Shown here: piece by piece, positions 35,101 through 47,800 of the stretch | How the letters are laid out: each line of letters begins with the position of its first letter | Numbering within the stretch: the first letter of the stretch is position 1 | NCBI GenBank assembly: GCA_949316235.1 | Contig: OX438751.1 | Coordinates: forward strand, 3,248,413-3,312,412 | Source of the DNA: Oegoconia quadripuncta | Taxonomy: Eukaryota; Arthropoda; Insecta; Lepidoptera; Autostichidae | Reading direction: 5' to 3' | DNA length: 64,000 nucleotides | Translations under genes and position numbers: made by a program | Notes under the pieces: generated by a model | Told to the model about the DNA's origin: nothing | The model's database searches: none | Seen by the model: the letters and a program-made list of their open reading frames with translations, nothing else

Positions 35101-38100
35101 GGGTTCGAATCCCGTTAGGGGCATATGTTTGTGTGATGAATATGGACATGTGTACTGGAGTTATGGATGTTTTCATTTATAATAAGTATTTATTTACCAA
35201 AAAAAATGTATTTATTTAGTATATCAACCATTTGTTATCCACAACACAAGCCTATAGTTGTTTACTGTGGAACTAGATGGCGCTGTGTATATGTCTAAGG
35301 ATATTTATTTATTATAATAATAAATTAAGAAGGAAATTGATGCCACTCTACATAATCAGTAGCATTTTACTGGTCATTCTCTTTAATTATTCTCAATTCT
35401 GTTGTGTAGGTGTCCATAGACCTGATGCTGCCTGGCTTAGACATTCCTCGCTACACCCTCTTCATAGTGGACCAGAAGCAAACACTGCCCATCAATAAAT
35501 ATGGAGTGTTCATCGTCCCTCAGGGGAGGTGAGTATAATGGTTATTTTTCTGTCACAATATTTGCTTGGAAGCCGACTTACAGACTTTGCCCATTAAAGT
35601 GAAAAAGTAACGCTTTAAGTAACTCTGCAAGAAGTGCAGCGCTGTACATGTTTAGGTACTCGGTTTGGTTGGTGGTAGGGCATTGTAAAATATCCGCCTG
35701 GCTAGCTACCACCATGTTATCTAAATCTGCCGCCAAGCAGCAATGTTAATAGCATTGTTGTGTTCCGGGTGTCAGAGATAAGATAGCCAGTCCTCCAAAT
35801 GTGTTGTGGTTTCCGGGTCAGTACTCTTCCACCTTCGACCTCATCTTCACTTAACTTCAGGTGTGATTGAGGTCACGTACCAACCCGTTGTGCATAAAAG
35901 AAAAAGAAAGAAAGAAGTTATTAAAAAACAAAAAATCTGATAGCTCATTTTGTGGGCATCATGCTAGAATTTTAGCATAAACCTAAAGATTGCTGGAAGA
36001 AATCTCTTTTTAGAGATAAGCTAGTGCCTTTTGTACATCCTGTATCTAGTATGTATTTGATCAATCAATCAAGTACACTTTATTGCACAAAATTCTACAA
36101 TACACTTCTTAAATATAGCTTCAAAAAAATTATAGTTGTACAACCTATATATATTGCATATTATAATTGTGCTATTAAGCGATTTCTACCAGATAACCTA
36201 CTACAGATAACAGACAACAATAACAAAATTGATATTTATGTGTACTCGAGTGCAATAAAATTATAAATAAATAAAATAAATTGTATCCGAAGACAATCTG
36301 GGGATCAAGACGAATTTAAAATCGGTTAAGCCATTTATGGTACAGGAGGTACACTCGAAAAACAATATAATATCCTGCTTCCTGGGGCAGTCGTATGATT
36401 TTATCAATCATCAATCAAGTTGTGTTTGAATTTCGTAATGAAGTTTGTCATACTTACAATTAGTGGCGGTAGATTCATATAAGTCGAGTACGTCAGCACG
36501 CGTTACTGTACTCGATTTGGATATCAACTTCAAACATGATTGATTGAGGTCAAGTACCAACCCGTTGTATAAAAAAAAACTTTATTGATCTATATTTGAC
36601 GACCTATTTGGTGTAGTGGTTAGAAACTCTGCTACTATACCAAATGGTGGCGGGTTCGAATCCCGCGGGGGGCATATGTTTATATGATGAATATTATTAC
36701 AAATTAAATAAATTTATTTACAAAAAAAAAAATGTGTAGTTTATCAACCATCTGGTATCCATAGCACAAGCCTTGATGCGCTGTGTGTTTGTGCAAAGAT
36801 ATTTATTTATTTATATTTAAACAATATAGAAAATGTTGATTTGAATTTTCGCAACTGTTCATTCATTTTCCTGCCCTTATCCCACTCTAAGTGGGGTCGG
36901 CACAACATGTCATCCTCTTCCACTCTCCTCTATCAGCCGTCATCTCCGTACTCACCCCTTTCACACACATATCATTCCTCACGCAGTCTACCCACACCTT
37001 CTTTGGTCTTCCTCTACCTCTGTATCCCTCCACATTCATACTTAACACTCGTCTTGTTACGTGCCTTTCATCCCTCCTCATAATGTGCCCAAACCATGCT
37101 AACCTATTACTCCTCAGCTTTTCTGTTATTGGCGCCACTTTTAGACTTCCTCTGATATACTCATTCCTGATCTTATCCATTCTAGTCACACCACACATCC
37201 ATCTTAGCATTCTCATCTCTGCCACATGCATTCTACTTTCATCAGTTTCTTTCATTGCCCAACATTCAGATCCATACATGGTGACAGGTCTTATGATGGT
37301 TTTATAAATTTTGCACTTGAGTTTCATGGGCATTCGTGGGTCACATGTAGTCCCAGAAACCTGTCGCCATTTCATCCATCCTGCATTTATTCTGTTCCTC
37401 ACATCCTGGTCAATATTGCCGTCGTTCTGAAGTAATGAACCTAGGTACCGAAAATTTGAGCAGATCGGTAGCAACTCCCCGCTTAAGGCGATATTGGAAA
37501 AACTGGATGGACCACCAAAGTCGCAGAACAGATGTTCGGTTTTCGTTCTGCTGATCTTCAGTCCGACACTCTCCAGTCTTTCCCGCCATTTTTCCAACCT
37601 GCTCTGGACCTCAGTCGCATTTTCTCCGACAAGGACAACATCGTCGGCGAACAACATACACCAGGGTGCCTCCTCCTGTATATTTGATGTCAGTGCATCC
37701 ATAATCAGGAGGAACAGATAGGGGCTTAAAGCCGATCCCTGGTGTAAGCCCACCGCCACGTCGAACCTGTCGGTAATGCCGGCTTCCGACCGCATTTTCG
37801 CAACTGTATTACTTATAAAATTAACGGCCCCGTCACGACCTCGCCGCGACCGGTCGTGTGGCTAGTCACTGCACTACAGAGTGCCGACTGGCCGATATCA
37901 AGACAGCTTGATATCGGTCACTCGGCTCGTCCTCACGAATCGGCTAAATTCCGGGGGTTTTTTGACATACACGGCCGGCAACGCATCTGTGACCCTTTTG
38001 GTGTTGCGGGTGTCCATGGGCGGCGGTGATTGCTTTCCATCAGGTGACCCGCATGCTCGTTTGCCGCCCTTTCGTATAAAAAAAAAAAATACACGTACAT

Positions 38101-38806
38101 AACGTTACGACCTTTATCCCCAATGGGGTGGTTAGAGTTATACCAAATATTAACGTTTGGGTGTTCCAAACATTAAAAGTTTAATGCTTGAAACAACTAC
38201 TGCAGTTCACTTTATGAAATATATAGAAATGCACACGTGACTGCGTGTGAGCCCCTTGCCATTAAAACTTGCAAATCTATAGATGTGTTTTTGGTGGAGA
38301 GACCCTTAGTCGCCTTTTACACACGGGAAGAGATCGATTGGTTCTATTCTTTTTGCGTGCCAATTTATAGATAGGATGATTATCATTTATATATGTATTT
38401 ATTTCCAAAAAAAAATGTATTTGTGTAGTTTATCAACCATCTGGTATCTACAGTGTGGAAAGATAAGTCGGGCCCTGGAGGGAAACTACCTTAAATCCTT
38501 AAGCTAGCTCATTTTGCTTAAAGGAAACATTCCTTTATTTTTAAAAAGAAACAAAACTGCATTCAAAGATTTTCTACATCACGCTTGCCTCGCCCGGGAC
38601 TCGTACCAACTGAAATTCAAAAAAAAAAACAAACACTCCCTATTTTATTATACTAATCGATGGTATTATTTTTATTAACCACATGATAGATAACATTATT
38701 ATTATGGTCTCTTATAGTATGTATAATTATACACACCCTAGTGGCTATCGTATCGATCCCAAGACTATGTCGCAGGGCAAGGGTACCTACAGACACACAC
38801 ACACAC

Positions 38807-38883
<77 letters not shown>

Positions 38884-41800
38884 ATTTAAGTCAATTGTTG
38901 TAACTGTCATCATGGAAGAGTAGACTGGAAGACTCCTGGTACAGGTATTTATTTACTTAATAGGGGTCCTCAGCAATGAAATACGGTTCTGTAAACTATG
39001 GTTACACAATAAATCAATTTTAATTTTAATTTTAATTATTATTCAGGATAAAATTTATCTAACAAACACTTGGTCTTACTCCGGAAAGTGAACATCTAGT
39101 AGTAACCTACTTACTGTTCACTTTCAACAAGTAAAAGACACGTAACAGTTCTCTTATCTCTCCAACATTCAAAGACTTCGTATGAAGTACTAATTTATCG
39201 TTAAGGGTTGCGGTAGAAAATGTTATTAGGGGCACACAACACTTTGCTGAAGGCTACAAGAAATGAATTTCAAAGGCGACTAATTTTCTGTAGCCAGAAC
39301 GAGGAGGCAATTTCGAACAATTTATCAATTAAATAATTTAAGTGTAACAAATTGATAGTAAAATAAATTTAATGTTAGATTTAACGATCATTTTTATTTT
39401 TAAGACCAAATGTTTGTTAGAGAAATTTTATCCGGAATAATAGTAATAAGTAGAGAGACGTGGTCATTATCCACCGACAAGAGCATAGCTCTTAAATTGA
39501 ACAATAATACTATCGATTAGTATAGTAAAAAACAAACACTCCCTGTTTGTTTTTTTTTAATTTTAGTTGGTTGGAGTCCCGGGCGAGGGCAGTTTATCTG
39601 AATTTCTCGAAGCAAATTGTAATGTATAATGCTGTAATTAACGCCACTCTCGACTGTCCGTGGCTCGTCACAGCGCGGCGCAGCGGCAGCGCTGTTAAAA
39701 ATAATTGCACAATTTTTAGCACCAATGTACGTATTCACCGTGGTATATCCACGTTGATGGAGAACCAGTGAATCAAGACGAAAGGTGTATCTAGATACCA
39801 GATGGTTGATAAATTACAAAATCAAATCATCAAAAAATGCTTTATTTTGTAGGTACACAGGGTACACTTAAAATAGTCAGATTTTACATTTTTTAAGCTA
39901 CTACTTGTTCAAAAGCCACTTTTCTCCTGAGAAGAACAAGCAAGAAACTCGAGAGGTTGCTCTTTTTTAAAAAAAAGGTTTTTATGTTACAAAATTATTA
40001 ATTATTATTTTATATTATTTCATTATTAATTGTGAAATAGCCTGGTTACGCGAACGGGCTGTTCATGTCCATGAATGGTTATCATCTAAATAATCTGATA
40101 TTTTGTAATATGCTTTCTTAATAAGTTTCTGTTTTATAGTATTTTTAAATTTATTGAAAGGAAGATTTTGTGTATCAACAGGAACCTTATTAAAAAAGCG
40201 TATACATAATCCTTTCAATGAATTACGACTTTGCGGAGGCGACTTATGTGACCTGCAAGTTTATCTTTATTTCTTGTATTGACATCATGTTTATCACCAT
40301 TTTTCCTAAATGATGCTATATTTTTTATTTTGACATATATTAGATTTTCAAAAATGTACTACACAAATACATATATAAATGAATAACATCCATAACTCGG
40401 CAACACATTCGTCTTTAACCTGTTTGGTGTAGTGGTTAAATACTCTGCTGCTATATATACCAAAAGGTCGCGGGTTCGAATCCCGCCAGGGGCATAAGTT
40501 TGTATGATGAATACAGACTGTGTTCCCGAGTTATGGATGTTATTATTTATAAATTAGGTCCTATGAAATTGGCGTTTTGTATGAAGAATTTCATTAAGAC
40601 TGCTTTCTCCATACAAACATTTTTGAATTTTTTTTGGGAACCACAAACCCTAATTCAGCTAAACTTTGTGTGTATTATCAGATAACAATACGTTAAGTAT
40701 AGGTAGTGTTAATTTTTATAAGTAACCGCTTTATAAAAGTTTCTGCGAATCTAAGAAATAATATGGGAAAGTCATGAAAAGAGCTGTGTTCAAGTTTTTT
40801 TATTATGTGATTTAGCTCAGACATTAAAAAATATTTCATGTGAAAAAAATATATTTCATGGGAAAAAAATATATTCTATTTTCCAAATAAAAAACAAATT
40901 TGGAAATATCTATAGAAAAAAAAATCTCCAATTTCATAGGTAAAGACCTAATATGTACTTATTTACAAAAAAAAATATGTATTTGTGTAGTTTTTCAACC
41001 AACTGGTATCTATAGTACAAGCCTAGATGCTTAGTGTGGAACTATGTGGCGTTGTGTGTATGTGCAAAGATATTTATTTATTACCAGTGACGAATTGTGC
41101 CACTGAAGCATCTCTCACTATGGGCCTCATATGAAAGCTTCATGGTGCCTGAAAATAAGAGCTATGGAGAGGGCGATGTTCAGTGGTTCATTATACCCTG
41201 ATCGAATCAGGAATGGTCCACTAATAAATAAATAAATATTTCGGACACTTTCACCAATCATCTAGTCCCAAACTAAGCAAAGTTTGTACTATGGGAACTA
41301 GATAACTGATAAACATACATAAATATTTATATAGACATCCATGACTCAGGAATAAATGTTCATATTCATCACACAAACATTTACCCGTCGCGAGATTCGA
41401 ACCAGCAACCGTTGGTTTCGCTGACAGGGTCACTATCCACCACACCAATAGGTCGTCTAACGACGCGTATCCTTAGCTAATGCTAATACGCTTTTATCTT
41501 CTTATAATCTTAAAGGCCGTGATTTTTTGTACATGGATATAATACCTGTCAGTGATAGATTAAAAATGTTTTGTAACAAATCGGTTTAGATATAGTATAG
41601 GTATTTAGTAATAAAAAATAGACTATTAGATTAAAATTACCCCTGTGAATTTAATTGCGTCGGAGAATATACTTAGTTAATTATATCTGTGACCATTTTC
41701 AAAAAAATCGATCAATCATCATCATCAGCACGTAAACATTCCACTGCAGGGATATAGGCCTTCCCTCGTATAATGAGGGAGTATGGCCCGTAGTCCACCA

Positions 41801-44800
41801 CGCTGCCTCAATGCAGGTTGGGGACTTCACGTGCCTATAAATCTTTATTTCCTCACGATGTTTTCCTTCACCGTTTAAGAGCAGTCGAATAAATGCACAT
41901 AAGTAATTAAATTAAATTTAAAAACTCGATACTCTGTTAGGGCACAGCCTCCTCTCGCTAGGACAGGGTATGAGCTATAATACACCATGCGGACCCAGTG
42001 CGAATTGATGGAATTGTGCCGCAGTTGTGGCCACCTGACAGCCAATATTTTTAAGCCACTGTAGGCCACTGATTTTCGAAGATAGATCCCCCTGACAGAA
42101 GTTTAGCATTCGGTTGTATTTATTATTCATATGCTCTCCACCAAATTTAATGCGAATCGATTCAGTGTTTATTATCATCGCGTATTTATGACACGTGAAA
42201 CATTAACCGACTAGGACGCGAGCGTCGTTGAGTGTGTGCTACGTATAAATAATTATGGTACTTATCTTCTTCGCGAGTCGAGGTACCTATAAAAGAATTT
42301 GATATCTATTTTCGCCGACATAAAACGGCTACCTGTGTTTTCGCCTGCGCTCACGATAAACGTTGCGTGCGTGTGCGCATGTGTTGAATGTTATATTACT
42401 GGTTGTTGTATGTACCTACTGAGCGAGCAGTTTACGCCGTAAGAGCGAACTTTCGGGAATAGCTGTGACGGTCATCAGGGTTGTAACTTCAGCTGTAATT
42501 TTTTTTTAAACTTAAAATGTTGTTTTAAAAAGTACCGAACAAGCTTTTCTGTTTAGTTAAGTATAAACCGCTACTTCTTCTGCGTGTGAATTATGGATTT
42601 GCATCAGTACGCCATATTATTATGTCCTTCTACCGGTATCACGTAACGTTTTTTTTTCTTTTTTTTATGCACAGCGGGTTAGCACATGACCTCAATGACA
42701 CCTGATGTTAAGTGAAGATGAGGCCGAAGATGGAAGCGTACTGACCCGGAAACCCAAATATTTTGGGAACTGGCTATTTTATCTCTGACAACCGGAACAC
42801 AACAATGCTATTAACGTTGCTGTTTGGCGGCAGATTTAGATAAGATGGTGGTAGCTAGCCAGGCGGACATTTAAAATGCAATACCACCAACCAAACCGAG
42901 TACTAAACATGTACCCCGCTGGGGATCGAACCCGCGACCTCCGATTCGTAAACCCTATGTTGTTTACATTGAGCCACGGAGGCGGTTTACGTCTCTGTCA
43001 AATGTCATGCAAATTGGTTCAGTTTAGCCGTGAAGAAAATATAATAAATAAACATCAGTCATCCAACCCAGATTTCCCAACATATATGCTAGCCACAGGA
43101 CCACTACTGAACACAGGCATCCCCCATAGATTCCAGAGCGAGCGGTTGGAAGCGGCCTGTGACTTGCCGCGACATTTATAATAGTCGTTCGCTACCTTGT
43201 GGGTCGTCCTACGCTGCACCTTGCCGGTGCGTGGTCTCCACTCCAGAACTTAATGCTCCAGCAGCCTTCAGTTTTACGAGCGTTGTGCCCTGCCTATTGC
43301 CACTTCAACTTATTAATTCATTGGTCTATATTGAGGACTTTCTTTATTCCTGATCCGATTTCGTAATGAAACGCCAAGCATCGCTCTCTCCACAGCTCGT
43401 GACCTTGAACTTGCTTATAAGGACCATATTGAGATTGTGCCGTAAGTCATCACTACATAATTGTAACCCAAACTTATTTAAAAGAGCAACCCTTGAGTTT
43501 CTTGCTCATTCTTCTCTGGGGAATCAGCTTTGTGAATGAGCAATAATGTCAAAATTTTTGATTTTGACAGCTATGTGTGTGTGTCTGTATGTGGCACCAT
43601 AGCTCTAAAACGGGTGAACCAATTGGAAGCATATTTTCTAGCGGTGATTCTTAGACCTGTTTTATGAAAATCGGTCCAGCCGTTTCGAAGATATTTAACT
43701 CTATATGGATGATATAATATTTCGAGAGCGATTTTCTAAATTTTCATTATAATCCAATTGGAAACAAGGTTTTTCATTCTAAAACAATTATTGTCAAAAA
43801 CTGCCGAGGGAATTTTATTATGCAACGATGTTGATAGGGTCAATAGTTGAGGTTTGTTTTTTTTTCTTTCATACAGAAAACACAACAAAAACACGGTGTG
43901 CTATTATCAAGAAAATTTATTCCCTACTTTATCCCCTAGGCTTCTCCCTTTACGCAAAACTATAATAATACATACATACAGTCACACCTGTTACATTCAT
44001 TGAAGACTCGGCTTAACCATTGAGGTTAGATATCTTGTTATATGTTAGATATCGAACCCGCGATCTACTTTTTGTAAACCCGATATTGCTTACACTGAGC
44101 CACGGAGACGGTATTTTCGCAATGCTAATTAGCCATCAATTTACTGAAAGTTTTGAAAAAAAATTGAACGTTCACGAAATATGAACTTGGATGAATCACA
44201 ACCATGAGCTCAGCCGTGTAAAATGTGTTTACGAGTCCCGGACTTCGAGCTGTTTGTCGCTCATACCACAACGCGGATCCTGTGTCGGACAGACGTATCA
44301 CGGACAGTTAGATATTTAAAAAAAAATATTTGGTTACAATTTTGGAATTGTTTACCGCTCTCATCACAAATCGGGTCCTGTGCCGGATAGACACACAACA
44401 CTACCCAGACGTAATCCATCTAGAACTTCTTTGTGCTGAAAGAACGTCAACGTGCTAGATTTAGTTGTTAAAAAAAATAATTAGAACTTCTTTGTGCTGA
44501 GGATATATCTTCGGATAAACTGTTTGGAGGTACAATTGAGAGAACTTACCAGGTGGGTAAAGGCTTTCTTTTGGATATCTTTATTTAAGAATAAGAATCG
44601 TTTATTTGACCCATTTAGCGACACATATATTATTAGATATTACATGAAATTGGGTCCGACTGAGATAAAAGTAGTACACAAAACAGTTTCATGTGATAGG
44701 ATAGGTACTCCTATCTTATAATGCAGTTTACAAAATACCTAAGCAATGTTTCACTTATAGACTAACGTCCTTAAAAATTAATTTTCGGTGTCGCAAAGTG

Positions 44801-47800
44801 GTATCAAAGAAGGTCCCCTTCTCAGCATAAGTTGCAGTCTAGAAGTTAGACTCCAACGCTGGTTTTCAGTGGAGCCTAAGGCGAACACACGGACGCCGAT
44901 CGGACACTGACGGACATTGACGGACATTTGTATATCACTAGTTATTTGTCTACTTAATTACTTGCAGTAGAGGTTTCAAACTATTGATATTTGTTAAATA
45001 GTTATTGAACGTAGTCAACGGCTTATAAGGCCTGGGGGCCGTCCATATATTACGTCATTCTAAATTAGGAGAGGGGGGTTGGTCTGCGGATGACGGTAAA
45101 TGATAGATGGGGGGGGGGTGTTTTGACGTCATTCTTATTTATTTATTTATTTATAGTTTATTTTTCACATACAAAAAGATTATTTCTAAAAAGAAATTTC
45201 TTCCAGCACACCTAGTAAAATACTAGCTGCCCGCCCCGGCTTCGCCCGTGGTACTTACATGTATTATACATATAAACCTTTAAGAATCAGTCTATCTATT
45301 TAAAAAAACCGCATCAAAATCCGTTGCGTAGTTTTAAAGATCTAAGCATACATAGGGACAGACAGCGATATTGATAATAAACACAATACTTAAATAATAA
45401 CTACAACATTACATAATTTATAAAAGTACATATTAATACTATACTTATACTTAAATACATGTCATACTCTCTCTCTTAGCCTTATTGTAAAACAATTCCT
45501 TATTTTACTACTTAACTACAGGACTATATGGCCCGTATTAATAAACCAATCTCAAGATTGAGAACAGTATTGTGACTGGTCTCAAGTAAACGTGTTGTTT
45601 AATAAACCTAACTTGAGACCTGACAAGCACGTGCACATTCAAGCAGTACTCATTTGAGAGGTGCGCTATTAATAAACGAAACTCTAAGGCTATCATTCAT
45701 TCGCCGCTGAGGCGTATACTTCAGAAGTGATCTCAGCTGAGTAAACCTCAAGATTGGTTTATAAATTAGCACGGAGCTTAAGATAGCGTCAACTTCTTAA
45801 GACGCATCTCGGGTGATATAGCCTCAAGACTTGTATTTTCTTTATAAGACTTTCCATCAAAAAAACGTTTGCACGTTTTAACGGCGACGGGGTCACGTAT
45901 GGTTTTTTTGTACATTTCGAAAAGTGAACCGTGGAAGTTGTTTGAAGCATTAGTTGTTCCAAAACTTGTTTGGTTTATCTCTGACTATCCCATTTGGGAT
46001 AGACGTTGTGACGTTATGTATGTAATTTGTGTTATTCTGGAGCCTGCCGAGTTTGACCCACCTGATGTAATAAATAATGTATAATGACGTTAAACTTCCA
46101 GTATAATGTGGTCGCGCTGTGTTCACATACAGTACCGGGGCGCGCGGCCCGCTTGCATTGGTAGTGGTTACGGTCGTCGTGACATCAACTATACCTATAG
46201 AATTTAGAACCAACGAAAATAACACTCACGGCTACCAAACTTCGGGTCGTATCGTTTAAAAAATTTCATAATACCTATTTATTAATAAGTATACAAAGTC
46301 CAAGATACATTGAACACGTGATTGAGTAAGTCCAAAGTATTCTTACGACCTGTTTGGTGTAGTGGTTAGCAACTCTGGCCACTATACCAAAAGGTTGCGG
46401 GTTCGAATCCCGCTAGGGAGATATGTTTGTGTGATGAATACGGACATGTGTACCCGAGTTATGGATGTTTTCATTTATAATAAGTATAAGTATTTATTTA
46501 CGAAAAGAAATGTATTTATGTAGTATATCAACCATCTGGTATCCACAACACAAGCCTATAGTTGCTTACTGTGGAACTAGATGGCGTTGTGTGTATGTCT
46601 AAGGATATTTATTTATTCTAGATAACGCTTTTTTATATTTAAATACTAGCTGTTCGCCGCGGTTTTGCCTGCGTGGAATAACTTTATCGCGGATATGTTT
46701 GATTAGGTTATCCCGCGGGAACTACGTTATCGGGTTAAAAAATATCCTGTTTTAATTAAATAATTTTAAGTGAGTATTCTGGTGTCACGTGGAGCTGGTA
46801 TCCACATTTCTCATACGTAGGGACCCTCACATTTGGGGCCGTATTAATAAATCGTACTTGAGATTGAGATCGCGTCTCAGTCTCGTTACATTTTTTTTTT
46901 GATTCTGTTTTAATATGCAACAGATTCTCAAGCGTCAACCAATCTTGAGAACGTTTTATTAATACGGGCCTTAGAATATTAGTTAGAAGATCATCATTCA
47001 TCATAATCATCAGCTCGTAAACATCCCACTGCAGGGATATAGGCCTTCTCTCGTTTATGAGGAAATATGGGCCATAGTCCGCCACGCTGGCCCAATGCTT
47101 TAGAATTTTTATTTCTCAGGCATGCAGCTGTCCTCACAATGTTTTCCTTCACCGTTCAAGAGCAGTCGGATAAATGCACATAAGTAATTAAATTAAATTT
47201 AAAAAGTCATTGGTAAATGGCCTGCCTGGGAATCGAACCCGGACCTCTCATATTGGGACACCGCGTCTTAACCGCTGAGCCACCAACGCTTCTTGTTTAG
47301 TTGGATAGATTATAATAAAAAATCGAACTACTTACTTACAATTACCATGCCAGTGGTACCTCCTTTGTGCCGAAAGTTCCTGTGTCTTTTGGTTATTAAT
47401 TTAAAAATAAAATTGTTATTTGGAACACTTTGGACCGGTTACGTGTTAATGGATCGGTACTTATAAATAGGACCATATATTTGCATGTACGACATATTAA
47501 CGTTTATTTAAATCTAACAAAACAAACAAATATATTTTAACGTACTCATCAAATACTAATAAAAATAGTTGTCACAAGCTTGGAATCCGCAACTAATTTG
47601 AACAATATTTAAATAGTAGTTGAATTCCTGAAGTAACAGGGCCAGTTCAAGCTGACTTACGAAGCAGGATTACCATACGACGCGCGGACGCCCCGTGACG
47701 GATTAAAAGATTTTACTTCTGATGTATGGTTGACTAACAGCGCTGATGGAGCACAGCCCTCGTACAGGAGGGTATATGATTGTCAGTTTGTGTGCCCCTG

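Noticed and set aside
35046..35120. tRNA gene (also at 12330-12407, 46346-46420, 5278-5345 and other places)
   Set aside because: A- and B-box-like motifs are present but anticodon and acceptor stems do not form and each is followed by a SINE body; these are SINE heads.
36891..37307. 138-residue plus-strand frame
   Set aside because: Antisense shadow of the RTE reverse transcriptase.
38792..38881. CRISPR-like repeat array
   Set aside because: Simple dinucleotide repeat in a eukaryotic intron; no spacer structure anywhere in the window.
38653..38913. Poly Val-Cys and Thr-His frames
   Set aside because: Translations of the (CA)n microsatellite.
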